A stretch of 64,000 bases of DNA from Neoarius graeffei (GCF_027579695.1 NC_083571.1:39459443-39523442), one strand, 5' to 3'. Shown: positions 21,238 to 34,425, counted from the stretch's first letter. Notes: a model not told the origin generated them from the letters alone. Translations and numbers: made by a program.

Positions 21238-22004
21238 CAATGGATGGATAATTTTCCAACTTGTAATGAATGAATAAATTACTTTATTTAAACACGATAA
21301 GTTGATCAGCAGAGCTGGTGGGGTTGTGCATGTACAGATACAAATTTTTACAAATACAAAAGACTGAAAATATACACAATCTTTTAAAAAAACTTAAATC
21401 TGTTGATTATCTGTTAATTATCTTCACATTGTCAATTAATAGTAAGCATAACTATTGTATTTGTATTTAGTTACAGCTACAATAGGATCAAAATTTATTC
21501 TACTAATGTCAAATTTAGCTCATAAATTTTTATTTCATCGGAAAAATTCTTCTTTGTTCGTATGTAAGGATCTATCCTATTGAGTGGCTTCAATATCCAT
21601 TTCTTTTGCATGTACTTCTTGGTTTCAATAACTTGCTTGTTTGCTGGACACAAACATGGCGATAAGTTATTGTGTTAATCAACCAGACACCACTTTTGGA
21701 TCCTTAATCCCTTTTGACTGAGAATGCCTTGCATGCATGGTTTGGCTTCTGGCACATTCATACAGTTTTAAATACAATACCTACAATTAAAAATAGTTTT
21801 TATTGCATTTAATTAATTCCTTGGCTCCCATCTGTAACAGGAAGTGATGTTGTAGTCCATTAATACATTTTACAGTAGATTATTAGATTCTAATAGAATA
21901 GATGAGCAAAAATAACTGAGGATCTTTTTTAATGGGCCCCAACTCATGACACGTATGAATAGGTGGACCTTACAGTAGAAAAGGTTGAGAACCCCTGGTA
22001 CAGA

Positions 22005-22330
22005 GGATACAACCTCGCTGAGAGAGTGGCTATAGAAGATATGACCTCACTGATAGAGCAGTTACAGAAGGCAAACAGAAGAGAACCCAGCACTGAGCCT
22101 TGTAGGACATCAGTGGAAAGTCCACATGGAGCAGATGTGAGTGTCCTCCAGATTACCTAATATAACTGTCCTTCCAGGTAAGAAACAAACCACTGCCATA
22201 TTGTGATTTAAAAATAAATAAATAAATAAATAAATAAACCTCATGAGGTGAGACAAGGAGACAGTTGACTGTAGACAGCACTTCTGAGGATCTTAGAAAG
22301 AAAAAACAGCGGTACCGGTCAGTAGTTGCT
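22005..22330. repeat. Unclassified repeat fragment with (AAAT)n
   Basis: GAACCCAGCACTGAGCCTTG and CCAGGTAAGAAACAAACCAC look like a dispersed fish repeat. TGACCTCACTGATAGAG resembles sequence left of the gypsy LTR at 14070-14100. An AAAT run lies at about 22207-22238. No gene. Confidence 0.35.
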
Positions 22331-22410
22331 GATGTCTGCGGTATACAAAGTGAACTTCTTCAGGATGAGAATAACTTGTCTTAACTGTCTTGAAAGCATT
22401 CAGTACATGA

Positions 22411-25207
22411 GCATGTGTTGTGGAATTGTTTCATGTCAAGCTTTTAGATGTAAACCATATTATAGAGGGTCGTATGAGCATGCTGCGAGTAAAAGTACAC
22501 GGGATCAAGCTGTCAATCTTCAATTGTTATTGCCCAACAGAGCAGCATGCAGAATCAACCAAGCAAGCATTCTATCGAACACTACACACCGAAATACAAC
22601 ATGCTAGAAAGGAAAAACCATCATTTAAAATAATTGTGCCAGGCGATTTCAATGCTACAATCGGGACTGACTGTGAATCAAGCAAATGGCGATGCGTCGG
22701 TCAGTTTCATGATCCCGATCCCACCAGCTTTAATGGCTCATGGCTATTAGAAACAGCAGAAACTAATAATCTATTCCTGCTCAACACGATGTTTGCTACG
22801 AAATCAGACGAACACCGGTGGTCATTTGCATCAAATTTGGGGTACAAAAGAAGACTCGACTATATAATGGCCGAATGGTTTGTAAAACGAGCTACCAAGA
22901 ACTGTCGGGTGTATCCAATGCAGAGCCAGCCATTCGAATCTGACCACCATGTGGTTGTTATGCAAGCACGTTTTCCTACTAAACAAAAAGTACGGCAAAT
23001 ATTTTCAAGTAAATCCCCATGTACAGAGAAACAGGATGTACGATATCTTAGAGATGACCCATTGGTACAAGCAAAGTATAACACCATGCTTGATGAGCTT
23101 CTGAAGGACGAGCCACACGTGCAGGATATGGATGCTGTAGAAGATTCTATCGTGAATGCTATATGAGAAGCCTCCAAGGAAACGCTTCCACCCGCAGATA
23201 AGGGGAAAATTGAAAAGCCATGGGTAAACCAGCAATACCAACAGTTATTGCAGCAACAACGACAAGAGAAAGACCCAGTTAAAAAGAGAACTCTCGGAGA
23301 TGAAATAAAAAAGTTACGCATCAAGCTGAAAAATGCTTATTTCCAGAGTAAGGCAGATAAGATTAACTTAGCGAGTGAGAACCAAAACACTGAGGAAGAG
23401 TTCAGGTTAATGAAGAGCTATAGTTCTCTCGAAAAATCCAACCAACTGCTAGTACCACTACCTAAGCTTGAAGCGCACTTTGCTGAACACTTTGGTCCAC
23501 GTACCTATGAGCCCCAGCCTGAACTAACACACCCAGAAGACTTCCCATATATTCTACCTCCAGATGACCTCCCTGACATCGACACATCGGTCCCACAATT
23601 AGAAGAAATCAGACTTGAAATGAAAAGGCTGAAGAATGGTAAATGTATGGGAACGGACAAAATACATGCTGAACATCTCAAGTATGGAACATCAGAACAT
23701 CTACTAGTGTACCTTGTAATCCTAGTGAACTTAGTATGGACGTGCCTTCAGGTACCAACTCGATGGCTTACAGCAAGCATCACATGTCTATACAAACGCG
23801 GTAAAAGGTCATATGCAGAGAATTACAGAGGGTTAAGTATCATCGCAACGCTCTCAAAGATTGTGTCATCAATAATCGTTGACAGGATGCGCGATGCTTA
23901 TGAATATATACTACTATCATCCCAGTTTGGTTTCCGTGGCAACAGATCAACTAATGATGCGATATTTATACTACGCTACATACTAGAGAAGTCTCGTAAA
24001 GCCAACAACCCACTGTTCATTGCTTTTATAGACTTGAAGGTCGCGTATGATTGGATACCCCATGATGCACTGCTAAAATGTCTTGAGATTAGGTTGAAAT
24101 GCCCTCGGATAATAGCGATCCTAAGAGCTTTGTATACTAACACCAATGCATTCATCAAAGGTTCAACTAAAATATTTGGAACATTTGTCAGATGTCGACA
24201 GGGAGCCATGGAATCACCAACACTATTCAACGTGTACATGGATTTTGTGGTTAGAGTTGCCCATTACGAAGTACATAGAGCATACCCAGAGACAGGCTTT
24301 AAGATAAAATATAACATCCCTAATGAAGTCTCACCAAGGGAACTCCGATGAAATGCTAAGAGCAGAGGAGAGACCAGAATTACAGAACTCTTGTACACTG
24401 ACGACCAAGCAATCTTTGCAGAGTCAATTGAAGAACTACAAGATATTCTGCAAATCTATGACCATACGTTCACTCGTTTTGGATTAAAGATGTCATATTC
24501 TAAAACAGAAACAATGGCCTTTAACGTTGAGGAAACCATCAAAAATAGTAAAAGCCTTGTGCAAGTAAGCAACATCGAAATAAAAAACGTGAGAAGCTTT
24601 CGGTATCTCGGTTATACCATCACAAACTCTGGAGACAACACGAAGACCCTTGGTTTGAGGATTGGATCGGCCTTTGAGAAAAGGAACGAGTTCAAACATG
24701 TTCTAACAGATCAAAGCATACACATGACCACGAGAGTGAAATTCCTCGTTGCATGCCTAAGATCGAGACTCTTATATAGTGTACAAACGTGGCAACTACT
24801 TGAAAAAGAAAATGCAAAGATAGAGGTGGCTTGGCATGGTTTTCTTAGAAGAATAGTTAAGGGTGGCTTTAGAAGAAAGAGGGATGACATCAACGGAGAG
24901 GGTACTGACGGTGATTAGTGATTAGGGGTGGCATTTCAAGCTGTCCAATGAAGACCTTCAGCACATCACCAAAACCACACCTATTAGGGCTGTATGTCTG
25001 CAACATCACTTAAAGTACCTGGCTCACATTTGCCAAATGGGAAATGATGACCTTAAGAAACAAGTACTATTTACAGAAGGCGATTCAAAGTGGGGAAAGC
25101 TGGAGAGGAAACTTGGGCTGGAAAGCCAACAGATTAGGAAATGGATGATGAGCAGAGAACACTTTAAGTGTCTACTAGAACTTACAGACACGTCCTCATG
25201 GGGTTAA
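22411..25207 (+). pseudogene. APE-type LINE ORF2 (RTE-like), with two in-frame TGA codons and a frameshift
   Basis: One frame from about 22411 to 24918 encodes an apurinic-type endonuclease (FNCYCPTEQH, VPGDFNATIG, SDHHVVVMQ) and a reverse transcriptase (FGFRGNRSTNDAIF, FIDLKVAYDW, RQGAMESPTLFN, LYTDDQAIFA, RYLGYTI). TGA occurs in frame at 23164-23166 and 24349-24351. A frameshift between about 24900 and 24930 moves the C-terminus (FKLSNEDLQHITKT, then KKQVLFTEGD) into another frame that ends at 25207. It is 5'-truncated. The short 3' end passing into (GAT)n fits RTE-group LINEs; the clade is not certain. LYTDD replaces the usual F/YADD, a change at the second position. Confidence 0.85.
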
Positions 25208-25227
25208 ACTCCAAGAAGAGGGAGAAA

Positions 25228-25261
<34 letters not shown>

Positions 25262-25262
25262 T
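25228..25262 (+). repeat. (GAT)n tail of the LINE
   Basis: A trinucleotide run directly after the LINE end, as expected for the 3' tail of an RTE-like element. Confidence 0.85.
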
Positions 25263-25353
25263 TGTTTATGATGTAAGAGATGAAGGGTAGAAGTCTGGAC
25301 TGGTTCCAGTGGGCAGGTGGTGGGATTGCTGGACAAGATAATTTGCAGGGTCT

Positions 25354-25806
25354 TGAAAGAGAGAGAGAGAGAGCGAGAGAGAGAGAGAGAGAGAGACCCC
25401 TACCTGTCATACAGGTGTCCCTACCATCACTCACTCACATTCACATCTATAATGTGCTCTTAATCTCCCACACACTGTCTCTTGAATGCACTAAATCTCT
25501 CTCTCCCTCTCTCTCTCAGACAAACGCACACACAGCCTTTGAGATTGTGATAAAGACATCCACTGCTCTTATTAATACACTCCCACTGCTCTTGCCACAT
25601 GAATTATGGATAAATGTCTTCAGGCATCTACACACACACACACACACACACACACTGTACAGAGAGAGAGAGAGAGAGAGAGAGAGATCTAAGATTAAGC
25701 TAACATCTTCCGAGCGTTTGTCAAGTGAAAGAACGTTGTACCATATTTCATATTAATCTAAAATGAGTCACAATGGCATCACACACACACACACACACAC
25801 ACACAT
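25354..25806. repeat. Cluster of GA and CA microsatellites
   Basis: GA runs at about 25357-25396 and 25663-25687, CT at 25498-25518, CA at 25630-25653 and 25780-25805. The open frames here are repeat artefacts. Confidence 0.9.
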
Positions 25807-26160
25807 CAAAGGGTTGTTTCTCAATCTTGGTTAAAACTATTGATCAGAAAGCCAACATTACTCATGCTGATTATAATGTGAATTCTAATCCAGCTAATAT
25901 TACCTACTCATCAAACCTACTCATTAACATTAGCAGTGCTAATATCCTAGCATTACTAATACTGCTATTGTTTTATTGGATATATTTATAAGATGCATGT
26001 TGATTTGTTTCCAGAGGATTAAAGTTTTAAAGATTGAAGTGTGATTATTATTGAAAGAGAAACAATAATATAATGATTCCTTACACACACTGTCAGATCA
26101 ATAACAAGGACATAAACAAGTTTCACATCAAAGGGATTTCCTGTCTCTATCACTCTCTGT

Positions 26161-26161
26161 C

Positions 26162-26221
<60 letters not shown>
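26161..26221. repeat. (GT)n microsatellite
   Basis: A GT run of nearly 60 bases. Confidence 0.95.
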
Positions 26222-26223
<2 letters not shown>

Positions 26224-26531
26224 ACATCCCATCTCTCGTCTACCTTCCTCTAGTATACAACATGGTTGTTGCTGGGAGGTTGCCATGGTGCTGACCAGGC
26301 TGTGGTTGCCGCGGGGACCAGCTCCTGGATGATGCAGAAGGTGACAGGAGGACCGATGGGATAGGACATTCATCCCTCGCTCCACTGGAGAGAAATAGGG
26401 CTGACAAACAACAGCTGTTTCCACAAGAGGAGAGAGACAGAGTGAGAGGTAGACAGGGAGAGACAGACAGAAAGGAAGAAAGACAGCAATGATGTACACA
26501 AAAGTAAGTTAGAAGACAGATGTGAAGCCCC

Positions 26532-26536
<5 letters not shown>
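26222..26536. other. Unique-looking block with RFX half-site motif
   Basis: A low-repeat block between two microsatellites. GGTTGCCATGG (26279-26289) and a second GGTTGCC about 20 bases on resemble RFX X-box half sites. The minus-strand frames have no recognisable family. It could be a conserved regulatory block; unproven. Confidence 0.2.

Positions 26537-26581
<45 letters not shown>
26537..26581. repeat. (GA)n microsatellite
   Basis: A GA run of about 44 bases. Confidence 0.95.
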
Positions 26582-26583
<2 letters not shown>

Positions 26584-28405
26584 TAATATTTAAGATTGTT
26601 TTATTGGAAATTAGTTTTGAGTTTAATTTGTAATTATTGGTGAAACTCCAGCTCCTATTTCTCAGTAAGTTGTGTGTAATTTTGAGGAAAAGTCAGTAAA
26701 GTCAGGAATAATACTGGTGTAGCACTGCATACTGAAATGTTTTGAATTTAATACATTTTTGTTACAGCCTCTTAAAGATTTCATTTCAAGGAGAAAAACT
26801 GGTTTTAAATTTTGAAAATCAGACAAGAAATCTTTTTTGTACTTATTTTTTATAATTTTATATCATTCACACAGTCGTCTTAACCCTAAAGCACAGGCTC
26901 TAGTTATAGATCATTACCACTTTTTCTGTGGTTTTATCCTGATCACAGTTTATTTAGTCAGTTTTCTCTGCATACAGCATTTTACCAAGAGTTATTTGTG
27001 CCTGAAAAAAGAAGGCAGGATTTAAGTGAATGCATATTATTGAGTATTATTCCTTTACTGAGGACTGAGGAACTTTTGAGAAGACGGTACAAGGGTCAGG
27101 GTTCATGACCAATGCAGGGCAGAGAGAATCAGCTGTTTTGGGGTTTTGAATAACAGTTTTGCAAAAGACAGAAAGAGGTATAGAAAACGATTATGTGTAA
27201 TTCCAATATTTAAATGAAATATAAAACACACAGGCCTATAATTATTTTAAAAAAAATTATTCCAGTATGTGTTATTTATATTTCATTTTAATGATATTCC
27301 TATTTCTACTTATATTTATATTCAATAATTTTTATCAATGCAGTTGCATAAAGCTATCGAAATCAACCACTTCCCTGATAAATCCTTGATAAAATAAATT
27401 TATTTTGTTCCTGATCTTAATTTTTCCATTGTTGCTTGGTTTATCCCATGTGATATGATTTTCAGCATCAGTCATGGAGCTCCCCTCCTCAAACATCTCG
27501 AATGGGATCACCAGTTCCAGAACCTGCATTTGTAAGCAATGATGATTATTCTGTATTCAAACGGCTTGTATTCAATAAAAATGAAAATCATTTCCATCCC
27601 ACTGATGTCATTTGACTCTATAGGATCTAAACGTTTGTACTTACTGTTTATTTAGCAAATATCTGATAAATAACTTGAGAATCTGCCAGTAAATTCATGG
27701 TAATTTCCTTTGAAAATATGGCCTTGTGGAAGGTCACTGAGTTGTGCAGAGAAACCAGCAGACCTGCTTTTTATTCATCAGAAAAAATCCAAAAAATTCT
27801 GGCTTTTGGCTTGACAGTAATTGGGATTTGAATTTTGGGTTTTCTGAGCACTGGATAGAGAATGATGATAATGCCGTGCAGTGCTGCGATGTCACGATCA
27901 AATAAATTTCTGCATTTCAAACTTTAAGCAAAAACAGTGAGTACTTCTGTTACTTAATGTCACCTGTTTATTGTTTTTTAAATGCATTTTTAACATTTTC
28001 AAAAAGTTGAAATGAGACTCCTTGCTCCTCACATAAAGTGTTGTTTTTGGAGTAACCGTGTTCCCAGATGAGTGAAAAGATGTAATGTCCAATGCAAACA
28101 GCAACCGGGTGTGTAGTGAGGAGTTCTGTTTCACCCTGAAGAGGCATGTGGAGCTTGTCCCTGAAGAATAACAATGGAACACAAATGAAAACATCCCTCA
28201 CTGAGAAGTGACAATTAACCAGCAGTTATTGAATCACAGTTACATTACTAGCTTTATTAGGATGAGAGGAAATGTTGTCTTTATCTCAGACTATTAATAC
28301 AACTATTAGCTTTATTCGCAATAAAGTGCATTATCTGCAAAAGCTATATTAGCAATGTTACCTGTATTAGCAGTGATTATAATGTTATATGTTAGCAAGA
28401 TTAGT
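26582..28405. other. Gene-free AT-rich stretch
   Basis: No coding frame, RNA gene or known repeat recognised. Short frames here lack any family motif. Confidence 0.5.
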
Positions 28406-28416
28406 TGTATTACTAG

Positions 28417-28472
28417 TCCATCCATCCATCCATCCATCCATCCATCCATCCATCCATCTATCCATCCATCCA
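28417..28472 (-). repeat. (TCCA)n: 3' tail of Rex3 copy 1
   Basis: A tetranucleotide run adjacent to the LINE 3' end. Confidence 0.9.
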
Positions 28473-28498
28473 TTTTCTTCCACTTATCCAAAGTCAGG

Positions 28499-31323
28499 TC
28501 ACAGTGGCAGCAGGCTAAGCAGGGTATTCCAGGTGTCCCTCTCCCCAGCAATGCTTTCCAGTTCCTCCTGGGGGATCCCAAAGTGCTCCCAGGCCAGATG
28601 AGAAATATAATCTCTCCAGCATGTTCTGGGTCTACCCCAAGGTCTCCTCCCAGTTGGACATGCTTGGAAAACTTCCAAAGGAAGGCGCCCAGGAGGCATC
28701 CTAATCAGATGGCCCAACCATGTCAGCTGACTCCTTTCGACATAAAGGAGCAGCGGCTCTACTCTGAGATCCCTCCGGATGGCTGCACTCCTCACCCTAT
28801 CTCTAAGGATGAGCCCAGCCACCCTATGGAGAAAGCTCATTTCAGCCGCTTGTATCTGTGATCTCATTGTTTTGGTCACTACCCAAAGCTCATGACCATA
28901 GGTGAGGGTTGGAACATAGATTGACTGGTAAATTGAAAGCTTTGCCTTCTGGCTCAGCTCCCTCTTCACCATGATGGATTGGTACAATGCCCGCATTACT
29001 GATGACACCACCCCAATCCACCTGTTCATCTCATGCTCCATTTTACCATCACTTGTGAACAAGATCCCGAGATACTTGAATGCCTTCACTTGGGGCAGTA
29101 GCTGACTCCCAATCCGAAGCGAGCATGCCACCATTTTCCAGCAGAGAACCATGGCCTCAGACTTGGAGGTGCTGACTCTCATCCCAGCCGCTTCACTCTC
29201 GGCTGCAAACTGTCCCAGTGCTTGCTGAAGGTCGTGCTCTGAAGAAGTCAACAGAACCACATCATCTGCAAAAAGCAGAGATGCAATTCTGAGGTTCCCA
29301 AACTGGACACCTTCCTCACCCCAGCTGTGCCTTGAGATCCCATCCGTGAATATCACAAACACGGTCAGCAACAAGGGGCAGCCTTGGCAGAGTCCAACAC
29401 CCACCAGATATGTGTTTGACTTTGTGCGGAGAATTTGGACACAGCTCACACTTTGCTTGTACAAGGACCAGATGGCTCATAGTAACAGCCCCAATACCCC
29501 ATACTCCCGCAGTGCCCCCGACAAGAGCCTCCGGGGGACACAGTCGTAAGCCTTTTCCAATTCTACAAATCACATGTAGACTAGCTAGTCATACTCCCAT
29601 GAACCCCCCAACAACCCTGCCAGGGTAAAGAACTGGTCCACCATTTCATGGCCAGGACGGAATCTACATTGCTCCTCCTGGACCTGAGGTTTGACAATCG
29701 GTTGGAGCCTCCTTTCCAGCACCCTGGAATAAACTTTCCCAGGGAGGCTGAGCAGTGTGATACCCCTATAATTGGAGCACACTCTTCAGTTCTCCTTTTT
29801 GAAAAGAGGAACCACCACCCCGGTCTGCCACTCCACAGGCACTGTACCTAACCTCCATGTAAAATTGAAGAGGCATGTCAGCCAAGACAGCCCAACAATG
29901 TCCAGAGCCTTCAGCACCTCAGGGTGAATCTCATCCACCCTTGGCACCTTGCCACCAAGGAGCTTCTTGACTGCCTCAGTGACCTCTGTCAGAGATATGG
30001 GTGAAGCTTCCCCCAAGTCCTCAGACTCCACCTCCTCCCTGGAGGACATGTAGGATGGGTTCAGGAGTTCCTCAAAGTGCTCCTTCCACCACCCAACAAT
30101 ATCCCCAGTTTGGGTCAGCAGTTCTCCCTGGCTGTACGCAACCTGAGGCAAGCCCGGTTTCCCTTTCCTGAGTCTCCAAATGGTTTTCCAGAACTTCCTT
30201 GAGGCCAACCGAAAGTCCTTTTCCATGGCCTCCCTGAACTCCTTCCACACCTGGGTTTTTGCTTCAGCAACTGCTGAAGCTGCAACCTTTCTGGCCTCCT
30301 GGTACCTGCCTGCTGCCTCAAGGGACCCCTGGGTCAACCAAGCCCAAAAGGCCTCTTTCTTCAGCTTGACAGCTTCCTTCACCACCAGTGTCCACCATCG
30401 GGTTCTTAGCTTACCACCACAGCAGGCACCAACAACCTTTCAGCCATAGCTCCTATCAGCCGCCTCTACAATGGAGGCTTTGAACATGGTTCATTTGGAT
30501 TCCATGCCTCCTACCTCCCCAGGGATTTATGAAACGCTCTTTCAGAGGTGAGAATTGAAGACCTCACAAATAGAGGACTCTGCCAGATGTTTCCAGTTCA
30601 CCCTCACTACACCCTTGGGTTTGCCAAGTCTGTCCGGAAGCTTCCCCCACCATATGATCCCACTCACCACCAGGTGGTGATTAGTTGACAGCTCTGCTCC
30701 TCTCTTCACCTGAGTGTCCAAGACATACAGCCGCAGATCTGATGATATGACCACAAAGTTGATTATTGATCTTTGGCCTAAGGTGTTCTGGTACCAAGTA
30801 CACTTATGCACCACCTTATGCTCAAACATGGTGTTTGTTATGGCCAATCCATGATGAGCACAGAAGTCCAACAACAAAACGCCACTCAGGTTTAGATCAG
30901 GCAAGCTGTTCTTCCCAATCACTCCCTCCAGGTTTCTCCATCATTGACCACGTGAGCATTGAAGTCCCCCAGGAGAACTATGGAGTTCTCAGTCGGCACC
31001 TCTTCCAGGACACCACCCAGTAACTCCAAGAAGGCTGAATACTCTGCACTGCTGTTTGGTGCATAAGCACAAACAACAGTCATAGTTTTTCTCTCAGCAA
31101 TTTGCAGTCACATAGAGGCAACCCTCTCATTCTCCGGGGAGAACTCCAACACGAGCCCCCAGCTCAGCTGGGGGCTCGTGAATATCCCCACACCTGCCTG
31201 GCACCTCTCACCCTGGGCAACACCGGAAAAGGAGAGAGTCCACCCCCTCTCCAGGAGTTTGGTTCCAGAACCGGTGCTATGTGTGGAGGTGAGCCCAACT
31301 ATATCTAGTTGGTACTGCTCCAC
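28499..31323 (-). pseudogene. Rex3-type endonuclease-RT ORF, multiply frameshifted
   Basis: The C-terminal half is open from 29464 to 28499: GLCQGCPLLLTVFVIF, SLLFADDVVLL (RT active site), [48 protein letters not shown] and [13 protein letters not shown]. The N-terminal RT blocks lie in other frames at 30385-29786 (KVPRVDEIHPEVLKAL, GVVVPLFKKEN) and 29782-29585 (MCSNYRGITLL). Endonuclease pieces are at 31323-31108 and 30922-30542 ([16 protein letters not shown]). At least three frame changes make it inactive. It shares layout throughout with copy 2. Confidence 0.88.
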
Positions 31324-31828
31324 TTCTCACACCAGCTCTGGTTCTTTCCCCAACAGAGAGGTGACATTCTAGGTCCCAATTACTAGTCTGCACTGCCAAG
31401 AATCAGCACGCCCAGGCTCCCGCCTTTGCCTGCCACCTGGCTCACAATGCACCCAACCCCGGTGCCTGTCCTTGCAGGTGGTGAGCCCACATGGTGGCGG
31501 CTCCATGTAATTTCTTCAGGCTCTGCCTGGCCGGGCCCCATGGGCTAAGGCCTGGCCACCAGACACTTGCTGGCAAGCTCCCCTCCCAGGTCTGGCTCCA
31601 GGAGGAGGCCCTGGTTTCTCAATCCCGGGCAAGATGCCGCAGCTCCTTTTTTGCCATTTCATTGGGGTCTTGAATTGCTCTTTGTCTGGCCCCTCCCCTG
31701 GAACCAATTTGCCTTGGGAGACCCTACCAGGGACTAGTGCCCCAACAACACAGTTTCCAGGATCACCAGGACACCCAAACCCCTCCACCACATTAAGGTG
31801 GCAATTGTTTGGAGGGGTGTATTATTAG

Positions 31829-32596
31829 TGTGAGGGGTTTTTTTTTTTTGTTTGGTTGGTTTTTTTAGCATTAGCTACTGCAGTCCTAAGCAGAATAAAG
31901 CAATTACTGAAGATGAATGAATGGCCAGTTAGTAATATGAACAAATGAACAAACAGTGAGCAGTAAACAGTGAGCAGTAAACAGAATTTGCTTCAGTAAA
32001 ATAACAGGAAATTCCATATGGAGTCTCAGTGAAGGCAGGAATAAAACAGAGACAGAGAAGTCAGAAGCAGTCAGTATTTTGAGAAGAACATCCTCCAACT
32101 GTCCTTCTGGAAGTAAAAACACTTTTTATTGATTTTCATGCACTTAAATGATGCTGTAATCAGATAAACACAATGAAAAAAGAACATCTGTGTTTCCTGA
32201 GCTTTGCTCTTTTGTCAAAAAAAAACAAAAAACAAAAAAAACCCAGAAATTAAAAAAAAAAAAGCTTTGCACAGAGCTGAAAGCTCTCTGAAGTGTTTCT
32301 TGGTTGCTATATTGATTTTTCTAAGAACTGGACAGTCATGTGATGCACAACACACTCTTCATCTCCAGTTTCCATAAAATACAAAGAGTTTTCCTTTTCC
32401 TTCCAGTATCATCTAGAACACACACACACACACACACACACACAGGAGATGAAGTGTGTGTGAAACTCAATATTAACAAATGGAGCTTTACAGATGTGAT
32501 GTGTTTTGAAGAAACTTGTGCAGATTTTTATAATTATCCTTAAGAGCTTTTAGAGTTCAGCTCAGTGATTGTGTTAGACACTGGTTGAGGCATATG

Positions 32597-32658
<62 letters not shown>

Positions 32659-33404
32659 TGGTTGATGAGCTCCACTGACTTCAGGAGAATTTAATCTTTT
32701 AATCTTGCAGAGTGGGAGAAGATGTCTTTAGGCAGAACTGATTGAATTCCTCTCTTTTTTCTCTCTGAGTGAATCCTGATGTTACATTACAGTCAGCACA
32801 GTGAAGGAATGACAGCACTGACCCACTCCCCCTCTCCTTCATTTCATTTCATCAACCAGCCGTGATAGAACCGTCACATTCCCAGTGTTAAACCGCCTCA
32901 GAACGGGTTTCATTGACTAAGCAAGACCTCACTTACAACGATTTAGAGTTGGACACAGACACTAACCATATCATAAAGAATAAAAAAGAAGGTGAATAAA
33001 TGAATGTCACAAGGATATGGATAACTAAGAAGGAGTTTAGTAAAAGAATAAAGAATAATAAAAATGGGACTATGAAATATTTGGATCAATCACAGACAGG
33101 AAGAGATCTCAGAACCAAACACGCAGTAGCTCTGTGTGGAAGCTCACACACAGTGCAGCATACAAACTGAGACCATCTTGAATTTTTTACTCAAAAGGCA
33201 TCTGTGTCTGTAGGAACATCTTTTTCATTTAAAGTATATTTCAAGCTTCATACCCAAAATAATATTACAATTCAAACTCAGTCCATATTCTGCTGACATC
33301 ACTGTGCATTAAAGGTCAAAGCCATGACAATTTCAACAATCAAGACTGAGCTTTTGTAACCAGAAACACACACATACAAACAAAAAATATGTGACAGAAC
33401 CTTA
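31829..33404. other. Gene-free stretch with CA and GT microsatellites
   Basis: CA run at about 32418-32443 and GT run at about 32598-32657. Otherwise AT-rich with poly(A) stretches near 32220-32270. No gene seen. Confidence 0.5.
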
Positions 33405-34425
33405 AAGACTGACACTAACAGAGACAGATCTCTATAGACAGGGGACTAAACCAAGAATCAGAATCCAGAGACTGGGAATAACCAAGAATCAGAGCTCTTA
33501 AGACTGGGAATAACCGAGAGTCAGAGCACTAAAGACTGAGAATAATCAAGAGTCAGAGCTCTTAAGACTTGAATAACTGAGAGTCAGAGCGCTAAAGACT
33601 GGGACTAACCGAGAGGCAGAACTCAAAAGACTGGGAATAACTGAGAGTCAGAGCGCTAAAGACTGGGAATAGCCAAAAGACAGAGCAGTAAAGACTGTGA
33701 ATAACCGAGAGACAGAACTCAAAAGACTGGGAATAACCGAGAGTTTAAAGACTGGGTTAACTGAGAGTCAGAGCTCTAAAGACTGGGAATAACTGATAGT
33801 CTAAAGACTGTGAATAACCAAGAGTCAGAGCTCTAAAGACTGGGAATAACCGATAGTCTAAAGACTGGGAATAACCGAGAGATAGAGAGCTAAAGACTGG
33901 GAATAACCGAGAGTCAGAACCCTAAAGACTGGGAATACCGGAGAGTCAGAGCCCTAAAGACTGGGAATAACCAAGAGTCAGAGCTCTAAAGACTGGGAAT
34001 AACCGAGAGTCAGAGCACTAAAGACTAGGAATAACTGAGAGTCAGATCCCTAAAGACTGGGAATAACTGAGAGTCTAAAGACAGGGAATAACCAAGAGTC
34101 AGAGCTCTAAAGGCTGGGAATAACCGATAGTCTAAAGACTGGGAATAACCGAGAGATAGAGCGCTAAAGACTGGGAATAACCGAGAGTCAGAACTCAAAA
34201 GACTGGGAATAACTGAGAGTCAGAGCTCTAAAGACTGGGAATAACCGAGAGTCAGAGTGCTAAAGACTGGGAATAACCGAGAGTCAGAGCACTAAAGACT
34301 GGGAATAACCGAGAGACAGAGCTCTAAAGACTGGGAATAACTGAGAGTCAGAGCTCTAAAGACTGGGAATAACCGAGAGTCAGAGTGCTAAAGACTGGGT
34401 ATAACTGAGAGACAGAGTCTACAGG
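33405..34425. repeat. Minisatellite, 32-bp unit
   Basis: About 1 kb of head-to-tail units of the form AAAGACTGGGAATAACCGAG + AGTCAGAGCTCT. Many units vary, and several shorter ones lack CAGAGCTC (TAGTCTAAAGACTGGGAATA). There are no unique spacers between units, so it is not a CRISPR-like array. No long open frame runs through it. Confidence 0.95.

Larger units (their letters stand above)
19056..21997. mobile_element. hAT element family A, copy B
   Basis: The left end is CAGTATTTCTCAACC and the right end the complement of CAGGGGTTCTCAACC. The 8-bp flanks GTATAAAG and GTACAGAG match at six positions, a decayed duplication. It carries the second ZMYM1-type hAT (19692-21237). Minus-strand remnants of the conserved exon lie at about 19545-19680. 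Confidence 0.75.
28417..31817 (-). mobile_element. Rex3-type LINE, near full length, copy 1 (minus)
   Basis: The 5' end on the minus strand begins in CCTCC...GCCACCTTAATGTGGTGG near 31815, matching the 5' end of copy 2. The 3' end reads GGATAAGTGGAAGAAAATGG and a TGGA repeat tail at 28417-28472. Target duplications TGTATTACTAG (28406-28416) and TGTATTATTAG (31818-31828) differ at one base. The site resembling the remembered Rex3 PCR primer (AAGGGGCAGCCTTGG on the plus strand near 29370) supports the name. Confidence 0.85.

Noticed and set aside
22411-24918. In-frame TGA codons as possible selenocysteine
   Set aside because: The same frame also has a shift, no SECIS was sought or expected in a LINE, and TGA from CGA decay is a simpler reading.
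26128-26533. Minus-strand frames of about 100 residues
   Set aside because: They run through CA and GA repeats and show no family motif; codon pattern is not persuasive.
33405-34425. Regular repeats that at first sight look like a CRISPR array
   Set aside because: Units are head to tail without unique spacers, vary in length, and the DNA is vertebrate; it is a minisatellite.
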